Shown: one piece after another, positions 1 through 7,319 of the stretch | Layout: every line of letters begins with the position of its first letter | How positions within the stretch are numbered: position 1 is the first letter of the stretch | NCBI RefSeq assembly: GCF_000737705.1 | Contig: NZ_JPRH01000007.1 | Span: forward strand, 124,001 to 188,000 | Origin: Chryseobacterium soli | GTDB taxonomy: Bacteria > Bacteroidota > Bacteroidia > Flavobacteriales > Weeksellaceae | Length of the DNA stretch: 64,000 nucleotides | Direction: 5' to 3' | Position numbers and translations under genes: made by a program | Notes under the pieces: model-generated | The model's database searches: none | The model's input: only the letters and a program-made list of their open reading frames with translations | What the model was told of the DNA's origin: nothing

Positions 1-1071
1 AAACTCCTCGGATATTACGAAACACAGCGTTACGCGGATGCTGCCCAATATCTGCAAAATATCTACCCTGAAAACACACAGGATATAAAAGCATTAACCC
101 AGATGGCCTATTGCAATATGATGGCTGGGAAATTACAGGAAGCAGAAAAAAACTATCTTAAAGTAAATGCTATAGAACCCAGCAACCTCCCGGTTCTCTT
201 TAGTTTGGCTCATATCAATTCCAGAAGGAAGAATGCTGCGAAAGCCAAATCCTATCTTCAGCAGATTATCCAGCTGGACAGCCTCAATTTCAATGCCTAT
301 AAACAACTGGCGGTATTTGAAGATAAGCCTGAAACAAAACTTTCTTACCTCAAAAAAGCCAATACCCTGAATCCTGCAGATCCGGATGCTGCCTATGATC
401 TGGCGATGCTGTACCGCGATCTCAGACAATATCAGCAGGGATATGATGTGCTTAAAACTGCCATTGTTGCGGATCCGGAAAATTTCACATTGCAGCAGAG
501 TCAATTATCACTGGCAAATCAATTGGGTAAATACCAGGAAGTCGTTGAAACAGGAGAAAAACTGATGAAAGTAAATGCTGATCCGAATGTAATGAATGAT
601 ATGGGACAGGCTTATTTTTACCTTAAAGACTATCAGAAATGCATCAGTTTTTATAGCATGTTAGAAGCTTTAGATATTCAGAATGAAGGAACTTTATATT
701 ATATGGCTTTAAGCTATCGTGAATTGAAAGAATATGATAAAGCTGCTCTCTATGCCCAGAAAACCATAGATGAAGCTGTTTCAGATCATATTTCGGTCTA
801 TTATGCTGCTTTGGCAGGAATTTACGAGGCTAAAAATCAATTTCCCGATGCACTTGTTGCGTATAAAAGAGGATTGACTTTTACAACTAGTAATGTCATT
901 TATTACCGATTGGGCATTTTGTATGACCTCAATTTAAAACAACCTAAAAATGCAGTCAGCTATTATACGATGTACCTGAAAAACAAACCGGATCCGGAAA
1001 AAGAAACAGAGCAGATTAAGTATGCGCAATCCAGGATAGCTGCTTTAACCAATCCTAAAGAAGTTCGGTAA
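1..1071 (+). CDS. TPR-repeat protein, C-terminal part (5' end outside window)
   Basis: The frame is open from the first base of the window, so the true start lies upstream and at least 356 residues are visible. The protein is built of tandem 34-residue tetratricopeptide helices (recurring patterns such as LGKYQEV, LKDYQKC, LKEYDKA and ALVAYKRGL), ending with a short charged tail. TPR arrays mediate protein-protein contacts; in Bacteroidetes such proteins are often periplasmic or lipid-anchored, but the N-terminus is missing so location cannot be judged. No catalytic motif is seen. A hairpin follows the stop. The TPR call is firm; the specific role is unknown. Confidence 0.85.
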   Translation, partial: KLLGYYETQRYADAAQYLQNIYPENTQDIKALTQMAYCNMMAGKLQEAEKNYLKVNAIEPSNLPVLFSLAHINSRRKNAAKAKSYLQQIIQLDSLNFNAYKQLAVFEDKPETKLSYLKKANTLNPADPDAAYDLAMLYRDLRQYQQGYDVLKTAIVADPENFTLQQSQLSLANQLGKYQEVVETGEKLMKVNADPNVMNDMGQAYFYLKDYQKCISFYSMLEALDIQNEGTLYYMALSYRELKEYDKAALYAQKTIDEAVSDHISVYYAALAGIYEAKNQFPDALVAYKRGLTFTTSNVIYYRLGILYDLNLKQPKNAVSYYTMYLKNKPDPEKETEQIKYAQSRIAALTNPKEVR

Positions 1072-1121
1072 AGAGCTGCTTTTGCAGGAATATATTGATT
1101 TACCTATTTATTTACACAAAT

Positions 1122-1144
1122 TAACCACTGCGAAACAGTGGTTA
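1122..1144. terminator. Hairpin between convergent genes
   Basis: A perfect 9-bp inverted repeat (TAACCACTG / CAGTGGTTA) with a 5-base CGAAA loop sits between the TPR gene and the convergent ferredoxin gene. No long T-run follows on either strand, so termination is inferred from position and stem quality. Confidence 0.5.
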
Positions 1145-1173
1145 TATGATGAGACAGGTAATTAGAATTTTGA

Positions 1174-1521
1174 TTACGTATGAAGAAATCTCTGCCGGCT
1201 CAGGAGGACTTCCTCTGTTTCCCGATGGTCGGGATCGTCAACACAGCAGTCTACCGGGCATACCGCTTTACACTGCGGTTCCTCATGAAACCCTTTACAC
1301 TCCGTACATTTTCCGGCAAAAATGTAATAGACATCATCTGAAACAGCCTCGTTGAAAGCACTGGTATCTTTTTCTGTACCGTCAGGAAAAATTACTTTTC
1401 CGGAAAGTTTTGTTTTGTCCTGCCACCGCCAGTCAATAGCTCCTTCATAAATAGCCGAATTGGGACATTCAGGCTCACATGCACCGCAGTTGATGCAATC
1501 GTCTGTTATTTTTATTGCCAT
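1174..1521 (-). CDS. 4Fe-4S dicluster ferredoxin
   Basis: This 115-residue protein carries two iron-sulfur cysteine sets: [12 protein letters not shown] near residue 9 and, after an inserted segment of about 65 residues, [18 protein letters not shown] followed by VDCC. The spacing matches bacterial 2[4Fe-4S] ferredoxins of the YfhL type, which carry low-potential electrons in the cytoplasm. It lies downstream of the superoxide dismutase/FMN reductase group on the same strand but is separated from it by a 166-base gap with a strong hairpin, so it is probably a separate transcript. The redox partner is not evident. Start: ATG at 1521, immediately before the first cysteine motif, as usual for the family. 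Confidence 0.9.
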   Translation of the reverse strand: MAIKITDDCINCGACEPECPNSAIYEGAIDWRWQDKTKLSGKVIFPDGTEKDTSAFNEAVSDDVYYIFAGKCTECKGFHEEPQCKAVCPVDCCVDDPDHRETEEVLLSRQRFLHT

Positions 1522-1596
1522 GCTGTTAATTGTTTAGACTCAATTATTTTATTTGAATAGATGATGAACAATACTCCGAATCTGAATTGTTTAAAA

Positions 1597-1637
1597 AAAG
1601 GGATTCTTTCAACAGGATTTTGTCTTAGAATCCCTTT
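1597..1637 (-). terminator. Rho-independent terminator after the FMN reductase gene
   Basis: A perfect 11-bp stem (AAAGGGATTCT / AGAATCCCTTT) with a 19-base loop. On the minus strand it is followed by a T-run (the A-run at 1593-1599 on plus), fitting termination of the sod-DUF2480-FMN reductase transcript before the ferredoxin gene. Confidence 0.75.
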
Positions 1638-1687
1638 ATTAAATTTAATCAAAAATAATGAACAATAGCTACAGAGTTCTGTTTATC

Positions 1688-2257
1688 TTATCTATAACTA
1701 TCAGCAAGTACAATTTTTTCTATTTTCTTGGTGGTTGCAATGTCAATCAGCCGGTCGAGTTTATCAGCATACATCGGGGTAATTCTGTTTTCCTGATCGA
1801 ATAAAGAAGTTCGGATCATAGCAACACTGAAGGGAAGCGGCCATGCCCGTAATGACTTGGCAATAGCATCCATTGTATTAATGCCCTGCATGGCCTGAAG
1901 ACCATCCGCCCAGCATACCATTCCTACCGTTTTATCGGTTAAATAAGGCTGAGGTGCATCCGCAGTGACTTCAAGCCAATCCAGGCAGTTTTTCATCACT
2001 CCCGGAATGCTTCCGTGATAAAGCGGTGCCAGCCAGAAATGAATATCTGCATCCAGAAACAGTTGCGTCATACGCTCTACAGCCAGCGGCGTTTTGGTAA
2101 GGGTGATATCATAAAGAGGAATACCGGAATCTGCTAGTGCAAAAGTTTCATGAGTAATCCCCAGCATTTTGAGTTTCTCTGTAAAATAGGTAGTAAGGAG
2201 CCCTGACGTAGAAAATGGTCTTCTTTCTAACGCTCCGTTAAATATAAGTGCTTTCAT
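1688..2257 (-). CDS. NADPH-dependent FMN reductase / NAD(P)H oxidoreductase
   Basis: A 189-residue flavodoxin-fold protein. Visible landmarks are the N-terminal beta strand and phosphate-binding segment (FNGALERRPFSTSG) and the family motif PLYHGSIPGVMKNCLDWL around residues 78-95, which contacts the flavin in the NADPH-dependent FMN reductase family. Expected activity is reduction of free flavin, quinones or azo compounds with NAD(P)H in the cytoplasm. The start is only 6 bases after the stop of the upstream DUF2480 gene, so the two are almost certainly co-transcribed with the superoxide dismutase. The physiological electron acceptor cannot be told from sequence. Confidence 0.88.
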   Translation of the reverse strand: MKALIFNGALERRPFSTSGLLTTYFTEKLKMLGITHETFALADSGIPLYDITLTKTPLAVERMTQLFLDADIHFWLAPLYHGSIPGVMKNCLDWLEVTADAPQPYLTDKTVGMVCWADGLQAMQGINTMDAIAKSLRAWPLPFSVAMIRTSLFDQENRITPMYADKLDRLIDIATTKKIEKIVLADSYR

Positions 2258-2263
2258 TTTGTT

Positions 2264-2761
2264 TTAATTTTTGAAAATTATCTTTGGCAGGCCAATTTCG
2301 CCGTACATCAAACTTTTGACTAACGGTTTCAACAGTCTGGTAGCCAACAAGTATAGGGCAGGAGGGATGTCAGTTCCGGCTCGGACTACCACTTTCTGAT
2401 CTTTATACGGTTCCAGATCTGCACGGATAAGATTTTGTTTCCATAGATCCAGAATTACAATGTCTGAAGTATTAAGATCAGTATAAATGGCATATGGATA
2501 CAGCTTTTCCATCAGCATCATATACACCCAAGGCGGAATGATAGCATCTACAGAACAGAATACGGCCACTGCTTTCCCTTGATACATAGAGAAATCTACT
2601 GCAGAAACGGAATCTTTAAACTCCTTTTCTTTCACAATCATTCCCATGAAAAGATGATCTTTAATATCTAATTCCAGTACTTCAACCGAAGGTTTATAGA
2701 CTAACAGGTCAATGGCTATAATTCCCGAGGCTGCTGCTTTGTTAACGAATACTTGATCCAT
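2264..2761 (-). CDS. DUF2480 family protein
   Basis: This 165-residue protein matches the Bacteroidetes-specific DUF2480 family as I know it, both in length and in hallmark segments such as DIKDHLFMGMIVKEKEF, AVFCSVDAIIPPWVY and LKPLVKSLMYGE near the C-terminus. The family has no established function. It has no signal peptide or membrane span, so it is presumably cytoplasmic. It sits between superoxide dismutase (29 bases) and FMN reductase (6 bases), which suggests a link to redox stress or Fe-S metabolism; DUF2480 genes are also often seen near Fe-S assembly genes in this phylum (from memory, unverified). Confidence 0.8.
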   Translation of the reverse strand: MDQVFVNKAAASGIIAIDLLVYKPSVEVLELDIKDHLFMGMIVKEKEFKDSVSAVDFSMYQGKAVAVFCSVDAIIPPWVYMMLMEKLYPYAIYTDLNTSDIVILDLWKQNLIRADLEPYKDQKVVVRAGTDIPPALYLLATRLLKPLVKSLMYGEIGLPKIIFKN

Positions 2762-2790
2762 GATATATATTTTAATCAGATACCGATCTG

Positions 2791-3417
2791 TTATTTGATT
2801 TTTAAAAGAGCTTCTTCATATTTTTTTTCAACAACAGACCAATCCAGTACGGACCAGAACGCTTCTAAATAATCGGCTCTTTTGTTCTGATATGCTAAAT
2901 AATAGGCATGCTCCCATACATCAATTCCCAGAATGGGAAAACCTCTGTTCGTTGACTGCATATCCATCATGGGACTGTCCTGATTCGGTGTTGAGCTTAC
3001 GGCAAGAGCACCGCTGAATTTTACATACAGCCATACCCATCCGGATCCGAATTGTCCCAAACCTCCTTTCTTCATTTCTGTTTTTAGGTTTTCTAAACTT
3101 CCAAAAGCTGAATCAATAGCTTCTGCCAATTTTCCTTCAGGAATATGCTTCGGTTCAGGAGAAAGAAGTTCCCAGAATAAAGAATGATTATAATGTCCGC
3201 CGCCATTGTTCCTTACTGCCGGGCTGTATTCACTTATTCTTTGTAATAGAGCCTCCAGATCAGTAGTGGTTTCATTGCTTTTTTCTAACGCTGCGTTCAG
3301 ATTATCAACGTAGGCCTGATGATGACGTTGATGATGAATGGTCATTGTTTCCTGATCAATAAAAGGTTCCAGTGCATCATAAGCATAAGATAGTTGTGGT
3401 AATGTAAATGGTTTCAT
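2791..3417 (-). CDS. sodA: Superoxide dismutase, Fe/Mn type
   Basis: Converts superoxide to oxygen and hydrogen peroxide in the cytoplasm. The 208-residue protein begins FTLPQLSYAYDALEPFID and has all metal ligands in context: the first His in the HHQRHHQAYVDNLN helix, the second in NNGGGHYNHSLFW, and Asp and His in DVWEHAYYLAYQNKR. FGSGWVWL is also present. The metal (Fe or Mn) cannot be decided by eye. The frame extends ten codons further upstream to a TTG, but that TTG lies inside the -7 promoter box, so the ATG at 3417 is the likely start. It leads the sod-DUF2480-FMN reductase unit and is transcribed divergently from a cysteine-rich regulator. Confidence 0.95.
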   Translation of the reverse strand: MKPFTLPQLSYAYDALEPFIDQETMTIHHQRHHQAYVDNLNAALEKSNETTTDLEALLQRISEYSPAVRNNGGGHYNHSLFWELLSPEPKHIPEGKLAEAIDSAFGSLENLKTEMKKGGLGQFGSGWVWLYVKFSGALAVSSTPNQDSPMMDMQSTNRGFPILGIDVWEHAYYLAYQNKRADYLEAFWSVLDWSVVEKKYEEALLKIK

Positions 3418-3444
3418 AACGTAGTTTATTTGATTAGTATGGGA

Positions 3445-3474
3445 CAAAGGTAATAATATCTTTTAATTAAACAA
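3445..3474 (-). promoter_or_regulatory. Promoter of the sod unit
   Basis: On the minus strand a TTG (3474-3472) is followed after 19 bases by TACCTTTG (3452-3445), an exact match to the Bacteroidetes housekeeping consensus TTG-N17-23-TAnnTTTG. It lies 28 bases before the chosen sod ATG. The -33 TTG is inside the right-centred palindrome, so a bound protein would block it. Confidence 0.75.
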
Positions 3475-3495
3475 CTTTAAAGTTGTTTAATTAAA
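3462..3495. promoter_or_regulatory. Perfect 34-bp palindrome, candidate operator
   Basis: The two halves, TTTAATTAAACAACTTT and AAAGTTGTTTAATTAAA, are exact reverse complements with no spacer, centred between 3478 and 3479. The element lies between the divergent sod unit and the SufR-like regulator gene and covers the -33 box of the sod promoter. A dimeric winged-helix repressor encoded next door is the obvious candidate ligand. A weaker ACAAC..ATTGT arrangement occurs at 3591-3605, just before the regulator's start. Confidence 0.7.
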
Positions 3496-3546
3496 TTCTG
3501 CAGTTATTTGATAACTGACTGTACAAGATTGATTTGTGCTTGTAAA

Positions 3547-3575
3547 TTGGAGATTATAGAAAATGACTATATTTG
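3547..3575 (+). promoter_or_regulatory. Promoter of the SufR-like regulator
   Basis: TTG at 3547-3549 is followed after 18 bases by TATATTTG at 3568-3575, matching the Bacteroidetes promoter consensus. The start codon is 34 bases downstream. Confidence 0.65.
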
Positions 3576-3609
3576 TTGTCTTAAAATAAAACAACGTAAG
3601 TATTGTCAA

Positions 3610-4230
3610 ATGAAAAAATCGGCAGCAGAACGCATTTTAATGTTTTTAAAAATGAGAGGCGAGGCCACTTCGCTTTTAATCTCTGAAGAATTAGCCATAA
3701 CAAAGGAAGGGGCGAGAAAACATTTACTGAATCTTTCACAAGAAGGTTTGATCAAATCTGTTGCTAAAAGTGAAGGAGTCGGAAGACCTTCTACCTATTA
3801 TACCCTGACAGAAAAAGGCTTTGCACAATTTCCCGATATGCACGCTGATGTAACCGTTCAGCTGCTGAGATCGGTAAAAAATCTGTTGGGTGAAAATGCA
3901 TTGAATTTGTTAATCAATGACCGTGAAAAGAATACGTATGAGCGGTATGAAAAACTACTGGAAAAAGCAGAATCACTGGAACAGCGCCTGGAGATTCTGG
4001 CTAACATCAGAACTGAAGAAGGATATATGGCAGAATGGAAAAAAGAAGAAGGTGAATATTTCCTCATCGAAAATCACTGTCCGATATGCGCTGCCGCTGC
4101 TGAATGTCAGGGGTTTTGCCGTGCCGAATTATCTAATTTTCAAAACCTGATCGGCAGCCCTTACAAAGTAGACCGCGTGAAACATATTCTTTTAGGAGCA
4201 CAGCGTTGTGTGTATAAAATCACTCAGTAA
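3610..4230 (+). CDS. SufR-like winged-helix regulator with C-terminal cysteine cluster
   Basis: A 206-residue transcription factor. Residues 5-70 form a winged helix (AAERILMFLKMRGEATSLLI, then RKHLLNLSQEGLIKSV and a GVGRPSTYYTLT wing). Residues 80-150 are helical and probably dimerise. The C-terminus has cysteines at 157, 160, 166, 170 and 200 (CPICAAAAECQGFC...C), a layout like the Fe-S cluster ligands of SufR, the repressor of Fe-S assembly genes. Redox or cluster sensing is therefore inferred. The frame continues upstream by 34 codons, but a promoter lies inside that stretch, so ATG 3610 is preferred. It is divergent from superoxide dismutase; the palindrome between them is the likely target. 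Confidence 0.85.
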   Translation: MKKSAAERILMFLKMRGEATSLLISEELAITKEGARKHLLNLSQEGLIKSVAKSEGVGRPSTYYTLTEKGFAQFPDMHADVTVQLLRSVKNLLGENALNLLINDREKNTYERYEKLLEKAESLEQRLEILANIRTEEGYMAEWKKEEGEYFLIENHCPICAAAAECQGFCRAELSNFQNLIGSPYKVDRVKHILLGAQRCVYKITQ

Positions 4231-4301
4231 ATTATAGACTTCTTTACACTAATATGGTTTCCGGACCTTTATCTTACGGGATAACTTTTCCGGAACAAGC
4301 A

Positions 4302-4691
4302 CTAAATCCAGTGTTCGATGAGGTGAAGCCATACTGCTTTTTCCTCATTCACCAGAAATACTGCGGACGACTGACGTCTCGTCGTAGCATCACCCGTGAT
4401 CTGGATCTCAATATAGGAAGCCAGCCCATGGCTTTCGGTATGGGTTATTTCAATATTTTCAAGGATAATACGACGCTCAGGAAACTTACCGTATACTCCC
4501 GGTAGCCATTCAGCAAAGGCAGATAAAGAAATAGTATTACCATTACCATTTACCATTGTAAAATCGGGTGCAAAACCGGATAAAAGTTTTTCATAAAGAC
4601 TGTCCTTATCTTTTTCCTGTCCGTGAAACCATTTTTCAATATCTTCATGGAACCCTTTCACTTCTTTACTTATTTTTTCTGTAGTATTCAT
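4302..4691 (-). CDS. DUF4440 / SnoaL-like (NTF2 fold) protein
   Basis: A 129-residue cytoplasmic protein of the NTF2-like superfamily, DUF4440 type. The N-terminal helix HEDIEKWFHGQEKDKDSLYEKLL, followed by FAPDFTMVNGNG and LSAFAEWLPGVYG, and the late strands SSAVFLVNEEKAVWLHLIEHWI are typical of the curved-sheet cone fold. Such proteins bind small ligands or act as minor enzymes; no catalytic residue can be assigned. It is convergent with the SufR-like regulator (71 bases between stops) and divergent from the next lipoprotein gene. Function unknown. Confidence 0.75.
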   Translation of the reverse strand: MNTTEKISKEVKGFHEDIEKWFHGQEKDKDSLYEKLLSGFAPDFTMVNGNGNTISLSAFAEWLPGVYGKFPERRIILENIEITHTESHGLASYIEIQITGDATTRRQSSAVFLVNEEKAVWLHLIEHWI

Positions 4692-4835
4692 AAGGTTAAA
4701 ATTATAATATTTCCTTGTATTTATCTAGTTTTACAAATTCTTATTGTATTGAAGAACATATTCAGTTCGGGAATACATTGCTTGTTTTAATATATTTTGG
4801 ACTTATGATGAGAACGTATACAAAACAAAATCAAC

Positions 4836-5353
4836 ATGGTTGAGAATTTTAAATATCTGCTGCTTTTTTTACTTTTTTCTTGTCAGAATAAAGAACAAAA
4901 AGCGCAGCTCGGAAAACAATTAATTACACAAAATTTCACAATATTGTTGGATCATTTAGAGTATTTCAAATTATCTGGTAATCCTTTGGATGTTTCCATT
5001 TATCAGTATGTAGGCGAAATTAAGGCTGACCAGGAAGCTGTAATTAAAAAATTTCAGGATAAGTTTCAATTAAGCAATGAAAAAATAGATAATGATCTTA
5101 TAAAGCTGGCAGAAATACCCCAAAAAAATATTGGTGAGTATCGACTTTTTTTAACAGTGATAATATTTTTAAAAACCGGAATGACGTAATCAATGTTTCT
5201 TTTGTTAATCTGGTTATTAGCAAAAACAATCAATATTCTGCTGTTGAGGTTGTTAAATCTTTAGGAAGCGGAGCAAAATATGAAATTTATTATTTTAAGC
5301 AGGTAAATAACAAGTGGGTTTTTGAAGGGAAGGAACTTTTGGCTTTAGGATAG
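4836..5353 (+). pseudogene. Small lipoprotein gene with a one-base frameshift
   Basis: The first frame (4836-5189) starts MVENFKYLLLFLLFSCQ, a short lipoprotein signal with the acylated Cys at residue 16, and runs into a tract of seven T's at 5146-5152 before stopping in an atypical tail (LKTGMT). In another frame the coding sense resumes immediately (NSDNIFKNRNDVINVSFVNL) and continues with good flavobacterial codon use to a stop at 5351-5353 (ends WVFEGKELLALG). Adding one T to the run joins both parts into a single protein of about 172 residues. So this is a frameshifted gene, a sequencing error in a homopolymer, or less likely a slippage site. The family is not recognised. Confidence 0.75.
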
Positions 5354-5444
5354 GTGAAAAACCTGTTTTATCTTTCTCTTTTCTATCAATTCATTGGCAA
5401 TAAATTTTCTGATGGATTATAATTTCTATCTTTTTTTATTATAA

Positions 5445-6071
5445 TCAATACTTCGTCAGCATCTCCATCAGCATCAATATAGAAACCAGTTTTTTAGAAG
5501 ACTGATATTCCGGGCTGAGCTGTTCCCGGATTTCTCCAAGAGCTTTGCTAAGCTTATTACTGACGGTTTTGCTGCTTATTCCTAAAGCTTCTGCCGTATC
5601 ATTCACAGACATGTTTTTCCGGATCCTCATATCATAGACCTGCTGTTCAGTAGAAGAAAGCTGGTCCACTACCTCATCAATCATGGACAGCAGTTCAGAA
5701 ATTTCATTTCCTTCAAGAATTTCAAAATATTCGGTATCCGTAGTCTCTGCCACCGCTGGAATATCAAACTCATCAATACTTACTGTTGAAGGTATTTTTT
5801 TATAGCTGTTATAATGATCAATCACCCTGTAATGCAGGTAACGCAGCAGATAGCCTTTGGCACTTTCCGATTCATCCGTCTGTATGGTGGCCGTATCCTC
5901 AAGGATCTTTATCCAAAGGTTTTGCAGAAGTTCTTCTGAGATCTCTTTGTCTTTGGTTCTTACGAAAACAAAGCGGTAGAGATGGGCCCAGTACCGTTCA
6001 TACAATAGCATAAAGGCAGGCCGGTCGCCTGATTTTATTTTCTTTAATAAAGTATAATCTGTAGGTGTCAT
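5445..6071 (-). CDS. ECF sigma factor, FecI-like
   Basis: A 208-residue RNA polymerase sigma-70 factor of the extracytoplasmic class. Region 2 is visible in FMLLYERYWAHLYRFVFVRTKDKEISEELLQNLWIKI (residues about 19-55) and region 4 in STEQQVYDMRIRKNMSVNDTAEALGISSKTVSNKLSKAL (about 140-178), which reads the -35 element. Together with the FecR-type anti-sigma and STN-domain TonB receptor encoded divergently, it should switch on the receptor locus when an outer-membrane ligand is sensed. Divergent placement of sigma and anti-sigma genes is less usual than the tandem fecI-fecR order. The intergenic region (6072-6296) contains a direct repeat TGTTGATAA at 6174 and 6205. Confidence 0.93.
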   Translation of the reverse strand: MTPTDYTLLKKIKSGDRPAFMLLYERYWAHLYRFVFVRTKDKEISEELLQNLWIKILEDTATIQTDESESAKGYLLRYLHYRVIDHYNSYKKIPSTVSIDEFDIPAVAETTDTEYFEILEGNEISELLSMIDEVVDQLSSTEQQVYDMRIRKNMSVNDTAEALGISSKTVSNKLSKALGEIREQLSPEYQSSKKLVSILMLMEMLTKY

Positions 6072-6296
6072 AGTTGTACCGCAAAATTACCTAAAGAAAA
6101 ATTAACTTTTTGTGAACTTTCAATAAGGTAAGATTAATTATTTCTGAAAATCAGCGGGTAAATATGACGGGAATGTTGATAAAACAGATAAAATCCCTCA
6201 AAATTGTTGATAAGCTCGTGTAAAGTTAATAGAATGTTACGAATAGCTTAGGGAAGTATTTCATTTTCATAGTCTTATAGATAGCAGCATCTGTGG

Positions 6297-7262
6297 ATGC
6301 CAATGAAATACTGTATGAAAAGTTTAAAATATAAAAATACCGAAGCTTTTGTCTTCAAACTCTGGAAGCGGGAAATATCAGGCGAGACCATTTCTGAAAA
6401 AGAAACGGAAGTATTAACTATCTGGAAAGCACATGCAGAAAAAAGCCTTGATCAAAACCATTTGGAAGAATCCAGAGAAAGGGTCCTATCATTGCTGGAA
6501 CCTTATTTTATACAGCCAGTTACCATAGCTCCACGTCTTACTTTTAGAAACTATGCATATAAGATTGCCGCAGTTATTATTTTGCTTCTTTCGCTGGGAG
6601 GCATTTTTACTTACCAAACATTCTTTAAAGCAGATATTTATACTGCCGAATCAGGTACGCGTACTGTACATTTAGAAGATGGTTCAGTCGTAACACTTTT
6701 ACGTGGTGCTGAACTTACGGTAGAAAAATCTTTTCCTGCAGAAACCCGAATAGTCGACTTAAAGGGAGATGCCGTCTTTTCTGTAGCCAAATCTAAAATC
6801 CATCCTTTTATTGTCCGTGCTGATGGTTTCAGTACCAAAGTATTGGGAACGGTTTTTAAAGTTTCCCAATCGGGAATCACCAAGGCTGTAGAGCTTTACG
6901 AAGGGAAGGTGGCAGTATCCTCTTCCGGAATTCCGGTATCCTATCTTACACCTCATCAGAAATGGACCAACTTCGGGATAGCCCATACATCAGCAATTGT
7001 TTCTCTGATCGTACCGAAAACATCCGGCAAAAAGCATCCGGTAGTGTTGTCCTTAAGCTTTAATGATGTTCCGTTAAAACAAGTCGTTGATATTTTACAG
7101 AAAAATGATGAAATACGTATTCTATATCCTTCAGAAGCAGCAGAAAAGAAAATTACTGCGGATTTTACGGGAGGCAGTACGGATGAAAATATGGAAGCAC
7201 TGGCCTTTATACTGGGGCTGGAAGTACAAAAAGAAAACCGCATCTATACCCTGAAAAAATAA
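6297..7262 (+). CDS. FecR-type anti-sigma factor
   Basis: An inner-membrane signal transducer of 321 residues. The cytoplasmic N-terminus (about 1-85) would hold the FecI-like sigma factor; one membrane span lies at about 88-107 (IAAVIILLLSLGGIFTYQTF); the periplasmic FecR domain follows (SGTRTVHLEDGSVVTLLRGAEL, DLKGDAVFSVAK, FKVSQS, ELYEGKVAV) and the C-terminal DUF4974 domain has LSFNDVPLKQVVDILQKN. It receives the signal from the STN domain of the TonB receptor encoded 57 bases downstream. Alternative starts exist at 6303 and 6315; the last gives MKSLKYKNTEAF, a common beginning for this family. Confidence 0.92.
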   Translation: MPMKYCMKSLKYKNTEAFVFKLWKREISGETISEKETEVLTIWKAHAEKSLDQNHLEESRERVLSLLEPYFIQPVTIAPRLTFRNYAYKIAAVIILLLSLGGIFTYQTFFKADIYTAESGTRTVHLEDGSVVTLLRGAELTVEKSFPAETRIVDLKGDAVFSVAKSKIHPFIVRADGFSTKVLGTVFKVSQSGITKAVELYEGKVAVSSSGIPVSYLTPHQKWTNFGIAHTSAIVSLIVPKTSGKKHPVVLSLSFNDVPLKQVVDILQKNDEIRILYPSEAAEKKITADFTGGSTDENMEALAFILGLEVQKENRIYTLKK

Positions 7263-7319
7263 AATCCGACCATCAAAAAACAATAATCAGATACATAAAA
7301 TTAAAAAGAGAAAGTGAAG

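Noticed and set aside
2791..3447. Extended superoxide dismutase start at a TTG (position 3447)
   Set aside because: That codon is part of the -7 promoter box; the ATG at 3417 begins at the conserved family N-terminus.
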